Source of the DNA: Streptomyces chartreusis NRRL 3882 | GTDB taxonomy: Bacteria > Actinomycetota > Actinomycetes > Streptomycetales > Streptomycetaceae | DNA: 64,000 nt | Assembly: GCF_900236475.1 (NCBI RefSeq) | Contig: NZ_LT963352.1 | Span: 1,240,001-1,304,000 of the forward strand | Reading direction: 5' to 3' | Shown: one piece after another, positions 9,319 through 18,192 of the stretch | Layout of the letters: each line of letters opens with the position of its first letter | How positions within the stretch are numbered: the first letter of the stretch is position 1 | Notes under the pieces: generated by a model | The model's database searches: none | The model's input: the letters and a program-made list of their open reading frames with translations, nothing else | What the model was told of the DNA's origin: nothing | Made by a program: the position numbers and the translations under genes

Positions 9319-10842
9319 GTGCACCGCAGAATCATCGCGCCGGGAGCCCTCGCCGCGGCCGTTCTCCTGCTGGCGATCCCGGCATCGGCCGCGCCCCGCT
9401 CCCCCGGCGCACCGGGTATCGGTGACCCCTACTACCCGGCCTACGGCAACGGCGGATACGACGTCTCCCACTACGACCTCAGGCTGAAGTACCAGCCGGC
9501 CACCGACGAACTCGAGGGCACGGCGACCCTCGTGGCCCGCACCACGCAGGACCTGTCCAGCTTCAACCTGGACTTCCTGCTGGACGTCGGCGAGGTGCGT
9601 GTCAACGGCGCGAAGGCGTCGTTCCGGACGTCGGGCGAGCACGAACTGGAGATCACGCCGAAGACCCCGCTGGCCAAGGGCGCGCCCGTCACGGTCGTCG
9701 TGCGCTACCGCGGCGTGCCGTCGTCGAAGAAGGCGTACGGCTTCACCAGCTGGCACCGCACACCGGACGGGGGCGTCGCGGCGAACGAGCCCGAGGCGGC
9801 GGCATGGTGGTTCCCGAGCAACGACCACCCGCTCGACAAGGCCACCTACGACGTGTCCGTGCAGGTCCCGGACGGCACGCAGGCCATCTCCAACGGCACG
9901 CTGCAGTCGACGAGTTCCCGCCTCGGCTGGACCCGCTGGAACTGGCGCTCCGACAAGCCGCAGACCACGTACCTCGCCACGCTCGCGGTCGGCAGGTTCG
10001 ACATCACGACCGGCACGACCGAGAGCGGCATCCCGGTCCTCAACGCCTACAGCAAGGACCTGGGTGGCCACGCCGGCGCGGCGCGGGCGAGCATCGAACG
10101 GACCGGGGAGATCGCCGACTGGCTGACCGGCTACTTCGGGCCGTACCCCTACAACGCGCTCGGCGGATACGTGCCGAACACCACCACCGGGTACGCGCTG
10201 GAGACCCAGACCCGGCCGTACTACAGCCCGCGGCAGTTCGCGAACGGGTCGAACGTCTCCGTCGTCGTCCATGAGCTGGCGCACCAGTGGTACGGCGACG
10301 ACGTGTCGCTCAAGCGCTGGAAGGACATCTGGATCAACGAGGGCTTCGCGCGGTACGCGCAGTGGCTGTGGTCCGAGCACGAGGGCGAGGGCACGGCACA
10401 GGAACTCGCCGACTACGTGTACGCCTCGCACCCCGCCGACGACCCGTTCTGGACGGTGAAACCCGGGGATCCGGGGCCGGAGAACCAGTTCGACATCGCG
10501 GTGTACGACCGGGGCGCGCTGGCCGTCCAGGCGCTGCGCAACGAGATCGGCGACGAGGCGTTCTTCGCGATCCTCAAAGGCTGGCCGCGGAAGTACGCCC
10601 ACGGCAACGCGTCGGTGGCCGACTTCCAGCGGTACGCCGAGGAGGTGTCCGGCAAGCCCCTGGCGGCCCTGTTCGACACGTGGCTGTTCCAGCCGTCGAA
10701 GCCGGGGGCGCCGGCGGCCCGGGCCGCGGCGGTTGCGAAGGGCCCCCGGGCTGTCTCGCAGCCGAGGTCGTGGAAGAAGATCGCGGCGACCAACGGGGTG
10801 CACGGGCGTCCGGGTGCGGAGCACGGGGAGCACGGGCGCTGA
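9319..10842 (+). CDS. Secreted M1-family metallo-aminopeptidase
   Basis: About 507 residues. The zinc site is H-E-L-A-H (residues 318-322) followed 18 residues later by the Glu of WINEGFA (E341), the gluzincin HExxH-(18)-E arrangement. GYALETQT occupies the place of the M1 exopeptidase GxMEN motif and is a variant of it. A signal peptide (IIAPGALAAAVLLLAIPASA) follows immediately if translation starts at the GTG chosen here, which has GGAG six bases upstream; a longer in-frame start would place 37 unrelated residues before the signal. The protein lacks the large C-terminal helical domain of full-length aminopeptidase N and is short for the family. It is divergent from the S15/M14 peptidase pair. 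Confidence 0.87.
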   Translation: MHRRIIAPGALAAAVLLLAIPASAAPRSPGAPGIGDPYYPAYGNGGYDVSHYDLRLKYQPATDELEGTATLVARTTQDLSSFNLDFLLDVGEVRVNGAKASFRTSGEHELEITPKTPLAKGAPVTVVVRYRGVPSSKKAYGFTSWHRTPDGGVAANEPEAAAWWFPSNDHPLDKATYDVSVQVPDGTQAISNGTLQSTSSRLGWTRWNWRSDKPQTTYLATLAVGRFDITTGTTESGIPVLNAYSKDLGGHAGAARASIERTGEIADWLTGYFGPYPYNALGGYVPNTTTGYALETQTRPYYSPRQFANGSNVSVVVHELAHQWYGDDVSLKRWKDIWINEGFARYAQWLWSEHEGEGTAQELADYVYASHPADDPFWTVKPGDPGPENQFDIAVYDRGALAVQALRNEIGDEAFFAILKGWPRKYAHGNASVADFQRYAEEVSGKPLAALFDTWLFQPSKPGAPAARAAAVAKGPRAVSQPRSWKKIAATNGVHGRPGAEHGEHGR

Positions 10843-10936
10843 GGTGCGTTGTCACGCTTGGCTGCGGGCAGTCGTGCCGGCCTGCTGAACGCCGTCCCTC
10901 GGTCTACGGTGGAGGCTGCTGACGAAGGAGCGGGAC

Positions 10937-11830
10937 GTGCGGAACGTGGCCATAGTCGAGGCACCGTCCGTGCTCGGGCTGCGCCCGACCGGCGTCGAGG
11001 AACTGCCCGACGCGCTGCTCGACGCCGGTCTGGCTGAAGGTCTGCGCGCGGTACCGGCAGGCCGGATCGAGCCGCCCCCGTACGACCCGGAGCGGGACCC
11101 GGAGACCGGGGTCCTGAACCCCGACGGCATCGCCGCGTACTCCACCGCGCTGGCCGATGCCGTGGGCGGTGTCCTCGACGACGACCGGTTCCCCGTCGTG
11201 CTCGGCGGTGATTGCAGCGTGCTGCTGGGCAATCTGCTCGCGCTGCGCCGCCGCGGCCGGCACGGTCTGCTGTTCCTCGACGGGCACACCGACTTCTACC
11301 AGCCGTCGGCGGAACCGGCCGGTGAGGTGGCCTCCATGGAACTCGCCCTCGCCACCGGGCGCGGCCCGCGCGTGCTGGCCGACCTGGAGGGCCGGGGCCC
11401 ACTGGTACGGGACGAGGACGTCGTCGCGCTGGGGTTCCGGGACGCGGAGGAGTCCGCGGCGTACGGGATGCAGCCGCTGCCGTCGGCGCTGCACGCGCTG
11501 GAGCTGGACACCGTGCGCGCCCTGGGGGCGGGCGAGGCGGCCCGGCGCGCGGTCGGGCTGCTGACCGGCGACGGCGCGGGCGCCGGCTTCTGGATCCACC
11601 TCGACGTCGACGTACTGGACGACGCGGTCATGCCCGCCGTCGACTACCGGCTGCCGGACGGGCTGACCTGGCAGGAGCTGGAGACCGTCCTGCGCACGGC
11701 CCTGGCCGGCGGCGGTGCCGTCGGTTTCACCGTCGCGATCTTCAATCCCCGTCTGGATCCCGGCGGGGGGATCGCGCGGCGCCTCGGCGACTGTCTGGTG
11801 CGGGCGTTCGACGGGGACGGCCAGGACTGA
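10937..11830 (+). CDS. Arginase/agmatinase/formiminoglutamase-family hydrolase
   Basis: A 297-residue ureohydrolase-fold protein. The binuclear manganese ligands are present in order: GGDCS (about residue 90), FLDGHTDF, and LDVDVLDD toward the C terminus. The motifs are standard for arginase-like hydrolases of guanidino substrates, but substrate specificity (arginine, agmatine, guanidinobutyrate, formiminoglutamate) cannot be assigned. The GTG start has GAAGGAG about six bases upstream. It converges on the macro-domain gene, with 11 bp between the stop codons. An ornithine/lysine/arginine decarboxylase and a dimethylargininase also lie in the window, but too far away to imply one operon. Confidence 0.85.
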   Translation: MRNVAIVEAPSVLGLRPTGVEELPDALLDAGLAEGLRAVPAGRIEPPPYDPERDPETGVLNPDGIAAYSTALADAVGGVLDDDRFPVVLGGDCSVLLGNLLALRRRGRHGLLFLDGHTDFYQPSAEPAGEVASMELALATGRGPRVLADLEGRGPLVRDEDVVALGFRDAEESAAYGMQPLPSALHALELDTVRALGAGEAARRAVGLLTGDGAGAGFWIHLDVDVLDDAVMPAVDYRLPDGLTWQELETVLRTALAGGGAVGFTVAIFNPRLDPGGGIARRLGDCLVRAFDGDGQD

Positions 11831-11841
11831 GCCTCGGCCGG

Positions 11842-12321
11842 TCAGTCCCCGTGGTCGTACACCGTCACCGGTATCCCCCGCCGTATCAGCCGCTCCTCGA
11901 TCAGCGGCTCGACCCGGGACCACTTGCCGCCGGCGAGGCCGCAGCCGATGCGGGGCATGTGCACGGAAGCGCCCAGTTCACCGGCCCGCTCGGCCATGGC
12001 CTCCAGGGCCGTGTCGATCGCCTCGTAGCGGACGGGGACACCCTTGCTGCCGGTCCTGGTGCCGCGCTGGCCGATCATGTTGGCCACCCACACGTACGGC
12101 TCGACCTGCACGAACTGCGCCGCGCCCAGCCCGAAGTCGTTCGCCGCGCGGCCCCGGTGCCAGGCCCGGTACGCCGCCTCCGGTTCGGGCCAGCGGCGTG
12201 ATATCGCCAGGACGAAGCCCTTGCCCCAGCCCCCGATGTCGTTGCAGACGTGGGCGATGACCTTGACGCCCTTCACCGACGGAACGGTGGCGTCACCCCG
12301 GACATACCTGATCCCCGACAT
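11842..12321 (-). CDS. Macro-domain ADP-ribose-binding protein
   Basis: A 159-residue single macro domain. It starts with the family pattern YVRGDAT, followed by IAHVCNDIGGWGKGF (ADP-ribose distal-ribose loop with Asn-Asp and Gly-rich turn) and MPRIGCGLAGGKW (phosphate loop). This layout matches the ADP-ribose-1''-phosphate phosphatase / ADP-ribosyl-glutamate hydrolase branch (Poa1/TARG1-like) rather than MacroD. It should bind or de-esterify ADP-ribose derivatives in the cytoplasm. It lies downstream of the amino-acid permease on the same strand, separated by a short hairpin. No partner ADP-ribosyltransferase was recognised nearby. Confidence 0.86.
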   Translation of the reverse strand: MSGIRYVRGDATVPSVKGVKVIAHVCNDIGGWGKGFVLAISRRWPEPEAAYRAWHRGRAANDFGLGAAQFVQVEPYVWVANMIGQRGTRTGSKGVPVRYEAIDTALEAMAERAGELGASVHMPRIGCGLAGGKWSRVEPLIEERLIRRGIPVTVYDHGD

Positions 12322-12339
12322 GACGCCACCCTAGGTGCT

Positions 12340-12354
12340 GCCACTGACAGTGGC
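12340..12354 (-). terminator. Short hairpin between permease and macro-domain genes
   Basis: GCCACT and AGTGGC pair around GAC immediately after the permease stop codon and just before the macro-domain start. The stem is only six base pairs, so it may attenuate rather than stop transcription. Confidence 0.35.
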
Positions 12355-12363
12355 CCTGGCCTG

Positions 12364-13842
12364 CTACTTCGTGAGCTGCGACAGCTCCCGGTCGGCCGTC
12401 TGCGACACCCGGCGGCGGATGCCGAACCAGCCCGCGACCAGCATGGCCGCGATCACCGGGATGAGCAGGAGCGTCTTGCGGCCGACCTCGGGGTCGTTCC
12501 ACATCATGCCGAGGCAGGCCAGCAGGAAGGCGATCGTGGTGATCTCCGTGACCGGGCTGCCGGGGAGGCGGAAGGAGGGCCGGGCGACCAGGCCCGCCCT
12601 GGCGCGGCGGACGAAGACCAGGTGGCAGATCATGATGATCACCCAGGTGCTGATGATGCCGAGCGAGGCGACGTTCAGCACGATCTCGAAGGCCTGGGCC
12701 GGCACGAGGAAGTTCAGGCCGACGCCGAGCACGCACACCGCGCAGGTCAGCAGGATGCCGCCGTAGGGGACCTGGCTGCGGTTCATGCGGGCGGTGAACT
12801 TGGGCGCGGAGCCGGCCATCGCCATCGAGCGCAGGATGCGGCCCGTGGAGTACAGGCCCGAGTTCAGCGAGGACATCGCGGCCGTCAGGACGACCAGGTT
12901 CATCACGTCGCCCGCCGCCGGGACGCCGATCTTCGACAGGACCGTGACGAAGGGGCTCTGGTCGGCCGAGTAGACCGAGCCGGGGAGCAGGAGGGCGAGG
13001 AGGACGACCGAACCGACGTAGAAGAGGCCGACCCGCCACATGATCGAGTTCACCGCGCGCGGGACGACCTTCTCCGGCTCGGCGGTCTCGCCCGCGGCGA
13101 CACCGACCAGCTCCAGCGCGGCGTACGCGAAGATCACGCCCTGCATGACGAGGACGACGGGCATCATGCCGTGCGGGAAGACGCCGCCGTGGTCGGTGAT
13201 CACGCCCAGGCCCGGGGTCTGGCCGCCCACCTCGGCTTGCGTGGCGAGCAGGAAGATGCCGATGAACATGAAGCCGACGAGCGTCGCGACCTTGATGATC
13301 GCGAACCAGAACTCCATCTCGCCGAAGATCTTCACGGAGATCAGGTTCACGGCCAGCACGACCGCGAGGGCGGCCAGCGCGAGCACCCACTGCGGGATGT
13401 CGGTGAACAGGCTCCAGTAGTGCGTGTAGAGCGCGATCGCGGTGATGTCGGCGATGCCGGTGGTCGACCAGTTCAGGAAGTACATCCAGCCGGCGACGTA
13501 GGCGCCCTTCTCGCCCAGGAACTCGCGCGCGTAGGACACGAAGGAACCCGACGAGGGGCGGTAGAGGACGAGCTCGCCGAGGGCTCTGACCACGAAGAAG
13601 GCGAAGATGCCGCAGACCAGGTAGGCGATCGCCAGCGCCGGGCCCGCGTTGTGGAGGCGGCCGCCGGCGCCGAGGAAGAGGCCGGTGCCGATGGCCCCGC
13701 CGATGGCGATCATGTTGACGTGGCGGGCCTTGAGGTCCTTGCTGTAGCCGGCGTCGCCCGCGTCCGCGGGCACCTGTGCCGCGTCGCTGCGGGATGCGGC
13801 TGCTGCCGTGTTCACGGCGTCCTTGCTCACGGGTGGATCCAC
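12364..13842 (-). CDS. ansP: Amino-acid permease, L-asparagine permease type (APC family)
   Basis: A 492-residue APC transporter with about twelve hydrophobic helices. The start of TM1 has the substrate loop GIGTGLFLGAG. The segments SFVSYAREFLGEKGAYVAGW and NWSTTGIADITAIALYTHYW strongly recall bacterial AnsP asparagine permeases. The N-terminal 40 residues are hydrophilic. Two GTG starts four codons apart are possible and neither has a convincing Shine-Dalgarno; the longer one is given. The 207-bp region to the divergent MerR gene presumably holds both promoters. Asparagine or a related neutral amino acid is the inferred substrate; GABA or aromatic transport cannot be excluded. Confidence 0.82.
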   Translation of the reverse strand: MDPPVSKDAVNTAAAASRSDAAQVPADAGDAGYSKDLKARHVNMIAIGGAIGTGLFLGAGGRLHNAGPALAIAYLVCGIFAFFVVRALGELVLYRPSSGSFVSYAREFLGEKGAYVAGWMYFLNWSTTGIADITAIALYTHYWSLFTDIPQWVLALAALAVVLAVNLISVKIFGEMEFWFAIIKVATLVGFMFIGIFLLATQAEVGGQTPGLGVITDHGGVFPHGMMPVVLVMQGVIFAYAALELVGVAAGETAEPEKVVPRAVNSIMWRVGLFYVGSVVLLALLLPGSVYSADQSPFVTVLSKIGVPAAGDVMNLVVLTAAMSSLNSGLYSTGRILRSMAMAGSAPKFTARMNRSQVPYGGILLTCAVCVLGVGLNFLVPAQAFEIVLNVASLGIISTWVIIMICHLVFVRRARAGLVARPSFRLPGSPVTEITTIAFLLACLGMMWNDPEVGRKTLLLIPVIAAMLVAGWFGIRRRVSQTADRELSQLTK

Positions 13843-14050
13843 TCTCTGGTGCGCCCGAGCGGGTCGCGCTCGGCTGTCCGGACGTACATAAGGTCTGCGC
13901 CCTCTGTAAAGGCACAGACCAAGGGCCCACCTTCCCCCGCCGTACGCGGCTCACGCGGTGGCGTACGTCACAGAGCGCTACTTCTCACACCGTCGTCCCC
14001 TCCGCCCCCGGAGGTTTCACAGCACTGGTGAGACAGCGATACTGCTGCAC

Positions 14051-14761
14051 ATGACGACCGACACCGGGGAACCGACCCTCACGATCGACGAACTGGCCGC
14101 CCGGGCCGGTGTCACGGTGCGTACGGTCCGTTTCTACGGCACGAAGGGGCTGCTGCCGCCGCCCGTGCTCGGTCCCCGGCGCGTGGGGCACTACGGGCGG
14201 GAGCACCTGGCCCGCCTGGCGCTGATCGAGGAGTTGCAGCAGCAGGGCATGACGCTGGCGGGCATCGAGCGCTATCTGCGCCGGTTGCCGCCGGACCTGA
14301 GCGCGCGCGACCTCGCCGTTCACCGGGCGGTGGTGGCCTCCTGGGCGCCGGACACCGTCGAGACGGTCACGCGGGAGGAGCTGGAGCGGCGCTCCGGGCG
14401 GCCGCTCGGCGACGAGGACGTCGAGCGGCTCGTGGCGATGGGTGTGGTCCGGCCCGCGGACGACGGGTACGAGGCCGACCTCGGTCTGCTCCGGCTGGGC
14501 GCCGGGCTGCTGGACGTGCCGCTCTCCCAGGAGGCGATCTTCGCGGCGCGCAAGGTCCTCATCGAACACGCGCGCGCCGCGGCCCGCGAACTCTCCCAGC
14601 TCTTCCGCGGCGAGGTGGCGGAGCGTGACGCGCGGGACGTGCGGTCCCTGTCGGCGCACATGCACCCCTTGGTGGTGCAGGCGCTCCTCACCGCCTTTCA
14701 GCGGTCGCTGAAGGAAGAGCTGGGCGAGTGGCTCACCGAGCCACCGCGAGAGTCAGGCTGA
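14051..14761 (+). CDS. MerR-family transcriptional regulator
   Basis: About 236 residues. The N terminus is a MerR winged helix (TIDELAARAGVTVRTVRFYG, then KGLLPPP and HYGREHLARL), followed by a long helical effector region. There are no conserved cysteines for metal sensing in the C-terminal part, so a small-molecule or protein ligand is more likely. The ATG beginning MTTDTGEP is preferred over an in-frame ATG 31 codons upstream, whose translation does not look coding. Its 3' end overlaps the convergent fadB-like gene by 9 bp. Control of the fatty-acid operon or of the divergent permease is possible from position but is inference. Confidence 0.85.
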   Translation: MTTDTGEPTLTIDELAARAGVTVRTVRFYGTKGLLPPPVLGPRRVGHYGREHLARLALIEELQQQGMTLAGIERYLRRLPPDLSARDLAVHRAVVASWAPDTVETVTREELERRSGRPLGDEDVERLVAMGVVRPADDGYEADLGLLRLGAGLLDVPLSQEAIFAARKVLIEHARAAARELSQLFRGEVAERDARDVRSLSAHMHPLVVQALLTAFQRSLKEELGEWLTEPPRESG

Positions 14762-16933
14762 GTCGCTGAACCGCTCCCCCTGCGCCGCCTTCTCCACCAG
14801 CAGCGCGGGCGGCGTGAACCGGTCGCCGTAGCGCTCGGCGAGTTCCCGCGCGCGTGCCACGAAGCCGGGCAGTCCGCCCTCGTAGCCGTTGATGTACTGG
14901 AGCACACCACCGGTCCAGCCCGGGAAGCCGATGCCGAAGACGGAGCCGATGTTGGCGTCGGCGACGGAGGTCAGGACGCCCTCCTCCAGCAGCCGGACGG
15001 TGTCCAGCGCCTCGGAGAACAGCATTCGCTCCTGCATGTCCTCGAACGGGATCCGGTACCCGGGCTTCGTGAAGTGCTCGCGCAGGCCCGGCCACAGTCC
15101 GGTGCGCTTGCCGTCCTCCCCGTAGTCGTAGAAGCCGGCGCCGCCGCTGCGGCCCGTGCGGCCGAACTCGTCGACCATGCGGTCGACGACGGCCTCGGCG
15201 GGGTGGGCCGTCCAGGTGCCGCCCGCCTCCTCCACGGCGCGCTTCGTCTCGCTCCGGATCTTGCGGGGCAGCGTCAGCGTCAGCTCGTCCATCAGGGACA
15301 GCACCTTGGCCGGGTAGCCCGCCTGCGCGGCGGCCTGTTCGACGGACGCGGGCTCGATGCCCTCGCCGACCATGGCGACGCCCTCGTTGATGAAGTGTCC
15401 GATGACGCGGGAGGTGAAGAAGCCGCGCGAGTCGTTGACGACGATCGGCGTCTTGTTGATCTGCCGGACCAGGTCGAAGGCGCGGGCCAGGGCCTCCTGC
15501 CCCGTGCGCTCGCCCTTGATGATCTCGACGAGCGGCATCTTGTCGACCGGCGAGAAGAAGTGCAGTCCGATGAAGTCGGCCTGGCGCTCGACGCCCTCGG
15601 CGAGGGCGGTGATGGGCAGCGTGGAGGTGTTGGAGCACAGCAACGCGTCGGGGGCGACGACGTCCTGGATCTCCTGGAAGACCTTGTGCTTGAGGGACGT
15701 GTCCTCGAAGACGGCCTCGATGACGGCGTCGCAGCCGGCCAGGTCCTGCACCTCGGCGGTGGGCGTGATGCGGGCGAGCAGCGCGTCCGCCTTCTCCTGC
15801 GTCGTACGGCCCTTGGCCACGGCCTTGGCGCACAGCTTCTCGGAGTAGCCCTTGCCCTTGAGGGCCGCCTCCAGGGAGACGTCCTTCAGGACGACGTCGA
15901 TGCCGGCGCGCGCACAGGAGTAGGCGATGCCGGCGCCCATCATCCCGGCGCCGAGGACGGCGACCTTGCGGACCTGGCGGGGCTCGATGCCCTGGGGGCG
16001 GTTGGCGCCGGAGTTGACGGCCTGGAGGTCGAAGAAGAAGGCCTGGATCATGTTCTTCGACGTCTGCCCGGCCGCGAGTTCCACGAAGTAGCGGGCCTCG
16101 ATGACCTGGGCGGTCTCGAAGTCGACCTGGGAGCCCTCGACGGCCGCGGCGAGGATGCTCCGCGGGGCCGGGTAGGGGGCGCCGTTCGTCTGCTTGCGCA
16201 GGGTGGCCGGGAAGGCGGGCAGGTTCGCCGCGAACTTGGGGTTGGCCGGGGTGCCGCCCGGGATCTTGTACCCCGGCTTGTCCCAGGGCTGCTGCGACTC
16301 GGGGTTGGCGTCGATGAAGGCGCGGGCCTTTTCGAGGAGCTCCTCCTGGGTGGTGGCCACGTCGTCGACGAGGCCGTTCTCCAGGGCGCGGCGCGGGCTG
16401 TACTGGGTGCCCTGGAGGAGTACCTTCAGCAGGGCGTCGGCGATGCCGAGCAGACGGACGGTGCGCACGACGCCGCCGCCTCCGGGCAGCAGGCCGAGGG
16501 TGACCTCGGGGCAGCCGATCTTGGAGCCGGGCGCGTCGAGGGCGATGCGGTGGTGGCAGGCCAGGGCGATCTCGTAACCGCCTCCGAGGGCCGCGCCGTT
16601 GAGGGCGGCGACGACGGGCTTGCCGAGGGTCTCGATGCGGCGCAGGTTCCGCTTGATCGCCATGCCGCCGTCGAACAGCTCCTGGGCCGTCTCGGGGGTG
16701 ACGCGGATCAGGTCGCGCAGGTCGCCGCCGGCGAAGAAGGTCTTCTTCGCGGAGGTGATGATGACGCCCCGGATGGAGTCCTGTTCGGCCTCCAGGCGGT
16801 CGGTGACGGCGGCGAGCGAGTCGCGGAACGCCTGGTTCATGGTGTTCGCGGACTGGTTCGGGTCGTCGATGACGAGGGTGACGAGGCCGGTGCGGTCCTG
16901 TTCCCAGCGGATGGTGGTGGACTCAGTGCTCAT
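14753..16933 (-). CDS. fadB: Fatty-acid oxidation complex alpha subunit (enoyl-CoA hydratase / 3-hydroxyacyl-CoA dehydrogenase)
   Basis: A 726-residue bifunctional beta-oxidation protein. The N-terminal crotonase domain shows the oxyanion-hole segment KKTFFAGGDLRDL, NGAALGGGYEIAL and GCPEVTLGLLPGGGG. The central NAD-binding domain begins at about residue 325 with VLGAGMMGAGIAYSCARAG. The dehydrogenase catalytic region has LHFFSPVDKMPLVEII and a C-terminal 3HCDH domain follows. It hydrates enoyl-CoA and oxidises the 3-hydroxyacyl-CoA product. It is the last gene of the minus-strand unit racemase - thiolase - fadB (11-bp and 33-bp gaps), so the thiolase is its beta partner. It converges on the MerR gene with a 9-bp overlap. 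Confidence 0.93.
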   Translation of the reverse strand: MSTESTTIRWEQDRTGLVTLVIDDPNQSANTMNQAFRDSLAAVTDRLEAEQDSIRGVIITSAKKTFFAGGDLRDLIRVTPETAQELFDGGMAIKRNLRRIETLGKPVVAALNGAALGGGYEIALACHHRIALDAPGSKIGCPEVTLGLLPGGGGVVRTVRLLGIADALLKVLLQGTQYSPRRALENGLVDDVATTQEELLEKARAFIDANPESQQPWDKPGYKIPGGTPANPKFAANLPAFPATLRKQTNGAPYPAPRSILAAAVEGSQVDFETAQVIEARYFVELAAGQTSKNMIQAFFFDLQAVNSGANRPQGIEPRQVRKVAVLGAGMMGAGIAYSCARAGIDVVLKDVSLEAALKGKGYSEKLCAKAVAKGRTTQEKADALLARITPTAEVQDLAGCDAVIEAVFEDTSLKHKVFQEIQDVVAPDALLCSNTSTLPITALAEGVERQADFIGLHFFSPVDKMPLVEIIKGERTGQEALARAFDLVRQINKTPIVVNDSRGFFTSRVIGHFINEGVAMVGEGIEPASVEQAAAQAGYPAKVLSLMDELTLTLPRKIRSETKRAVEEAGGTWTAHPAEAVVDRMVDEFGRTGRSGGAGFYDYGEDGKRTGLWPGLREHFTKPGYRIPFEDMQERMLFSEALDTVRLLEEGVLTSVADANIGSVFGIGFPGWTGGVLQYINGYEGGLPGFVARARELAERYGDRFTPPALLVEKAAQGERFSDSA

Positions 16934-16966
16934 GTGGAGTGCTCCGTGTGATCCGTCGGGAGGGGG

Positions 16967-18181
16967 TCAGATGCGCTCGACGATGGTCGCGACGCCCATG
17001 CCGCCGCCGACGCACAGCGTGGCGAGGCCGTAGCGCTTGTCCTGGCGCTCGAGTTCGTCGACGAGGGTGCCGAGGATCATCGCGCCGGTCGCGCCGAGGG
17101 GGTGGCCGAGCGCGATCGCGCCGCCGTTGACGTTGACCTTGTCCAGGGACAGGCCCATGTCCCGCACGAAGCGCAGCACGACCGCCGCGAACGCCTCGTT
17201 GATCTCGACGAGGTCGATGTCGTCGATGGTCAGCTCGGCCTTGGCGAGGGCCTTGCGGGTGGCGGGGGCGGGGCCGGTGAGCATGATGGTGGGCTCGGAG
17301 CCGGACACGGCGGCGGCGACGATCCGCGCGCGGGGCGTGAGTCCGTAGCGTTCGCCGACCTCCTTGGAGCCGATCGCGACGAGCGAGGCGCCGTCGACGA
17401 TGCCCGAGGAGTTGCCCGCGTGGTGGACGTGGTCGATCTTCTCCACCCAGTGGTACTGCTGGAGCGCGACCGCGTCGAAGCCGCCGAGTTCGCCGATGTC
17501 CGCGAAGGACGGCTTCAGCTTGGCCAGGGAGTCGGCGGTCGTGCCGGGGCGCATGTGCTCGTCGTGGTCGAGGACGACGAGGCCGCTGCGGTCCTTCACC
17601 GGGACGACGGACTTCTCGAAGCGGCCCTCCTTCCAGGCGGTGGCCGCTCGCTCCTGGGAGAGGGCCGCGTACTCGTCGACGTCCCGCCGTGAGAAGCCCT
17701 CGATGGTGGCGATCAGGTCGGCACCGATGCCCTGCGGCACGAAGTTGACCTGGAGGTTGGTCATCGGGTCGTTGAACCAGGCGCCGCCGTCGGAGGCCAT
17801 CGGCACCCGGGACATCGACTCGACGCCGCCCGCGAGGACGAGGTCCTCCCAGCCGGAACGGACCTTGGCGGCGGCCAGGTTGACGGCCTCCAGACCCGAG
17901 GCACAGAAGCGGTTCTCCTGGACCCCGGCCACCGTGTCGGGCAGTCCCGCGGCGATGGCGGCGATCCGGGCGATGTCGGAGCCCTGGTCGCCGACCGGGC
18001 CGACGACGCCGAGCACGATGTCGTCGACGGCGGCCGGGTCGAGACCGGGGAAGCGGGCGCGGATCTCGTGGATGAGTCCGACGACCAGGTCGATGGGCTT
18101 GGTTCCGTGCAGGGCGCCATTGGCCTTGCCGCGCCCGCGCGGAGTGCGGATCGCGTCGTACACATACGCTTCGGTGCTCAC
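16967..18181 (-). CDS. fadA: Acetyl-CoA C-acyltransferase (thiolase)
   Basis: A thiolase of about 404 residues that cleaves 3-ketoacyl-CoA. It carries the nucleophilic cysteine in [11 protein letters not shown], the NEAFAA loop, the His motif [15 protein letters not shown] and the C-terminal Cys-Gly motif CVGGGMG. The GTG starting V-S-T-E-A-Y-V is used: upstream codons in frame lie inside the racemase gene. It sits between the racemase and fadB, the normal position of the FadA partner. It is distinct from the second thiolase in the window (pcaF), which belongs to the beta-ketoadipate operon. Confidence 0.92.
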   Translation of the reverse strand: MSTEAYVYDAIRTPRGRGKANGALHGTKPIDLVVGLIHEIRARFPGLDPAAVDDIVLGVVGPVGDQGSDIARIAAIAAGLPDTVAGVQENRFCASGLEAVNLAAAKVRSGWEDLVLAGGVESMSRVPMASDGGAWFNDPMTNLQVNFVPQGIGADLIATIEGFSRRDVDEYAALSQERAATAWKEGRFEKSVVPVKDRSGLVVLDHDEHMRPGTTADSLAKLKPSFADIGELGGFDAVALQQYHWVEKIDHVHHAGNSSGIVDGASLVAIGSKEVGERYGLTPRARIVAAAVSGSEPTIMLTGPAPATRKALAKAELTIDDIDLVEINEAFAAVVLRFVRDMGLSLDKVNVNGGAIALGHPLGATGAMILGTLVDELERQDKRYGLATLCVGGGMGVATIVERI

Positions 18182-18192
18182 GAGGAGGCCTT

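Noticed and set aside
12250..14031. 593-codon plus-strand frame opposite the permease
   Set aside because: It is rich in His/Asp/Arg with no recognisable fold and mirrors the permease codons. The opposite strand has clear APC transporter helices.
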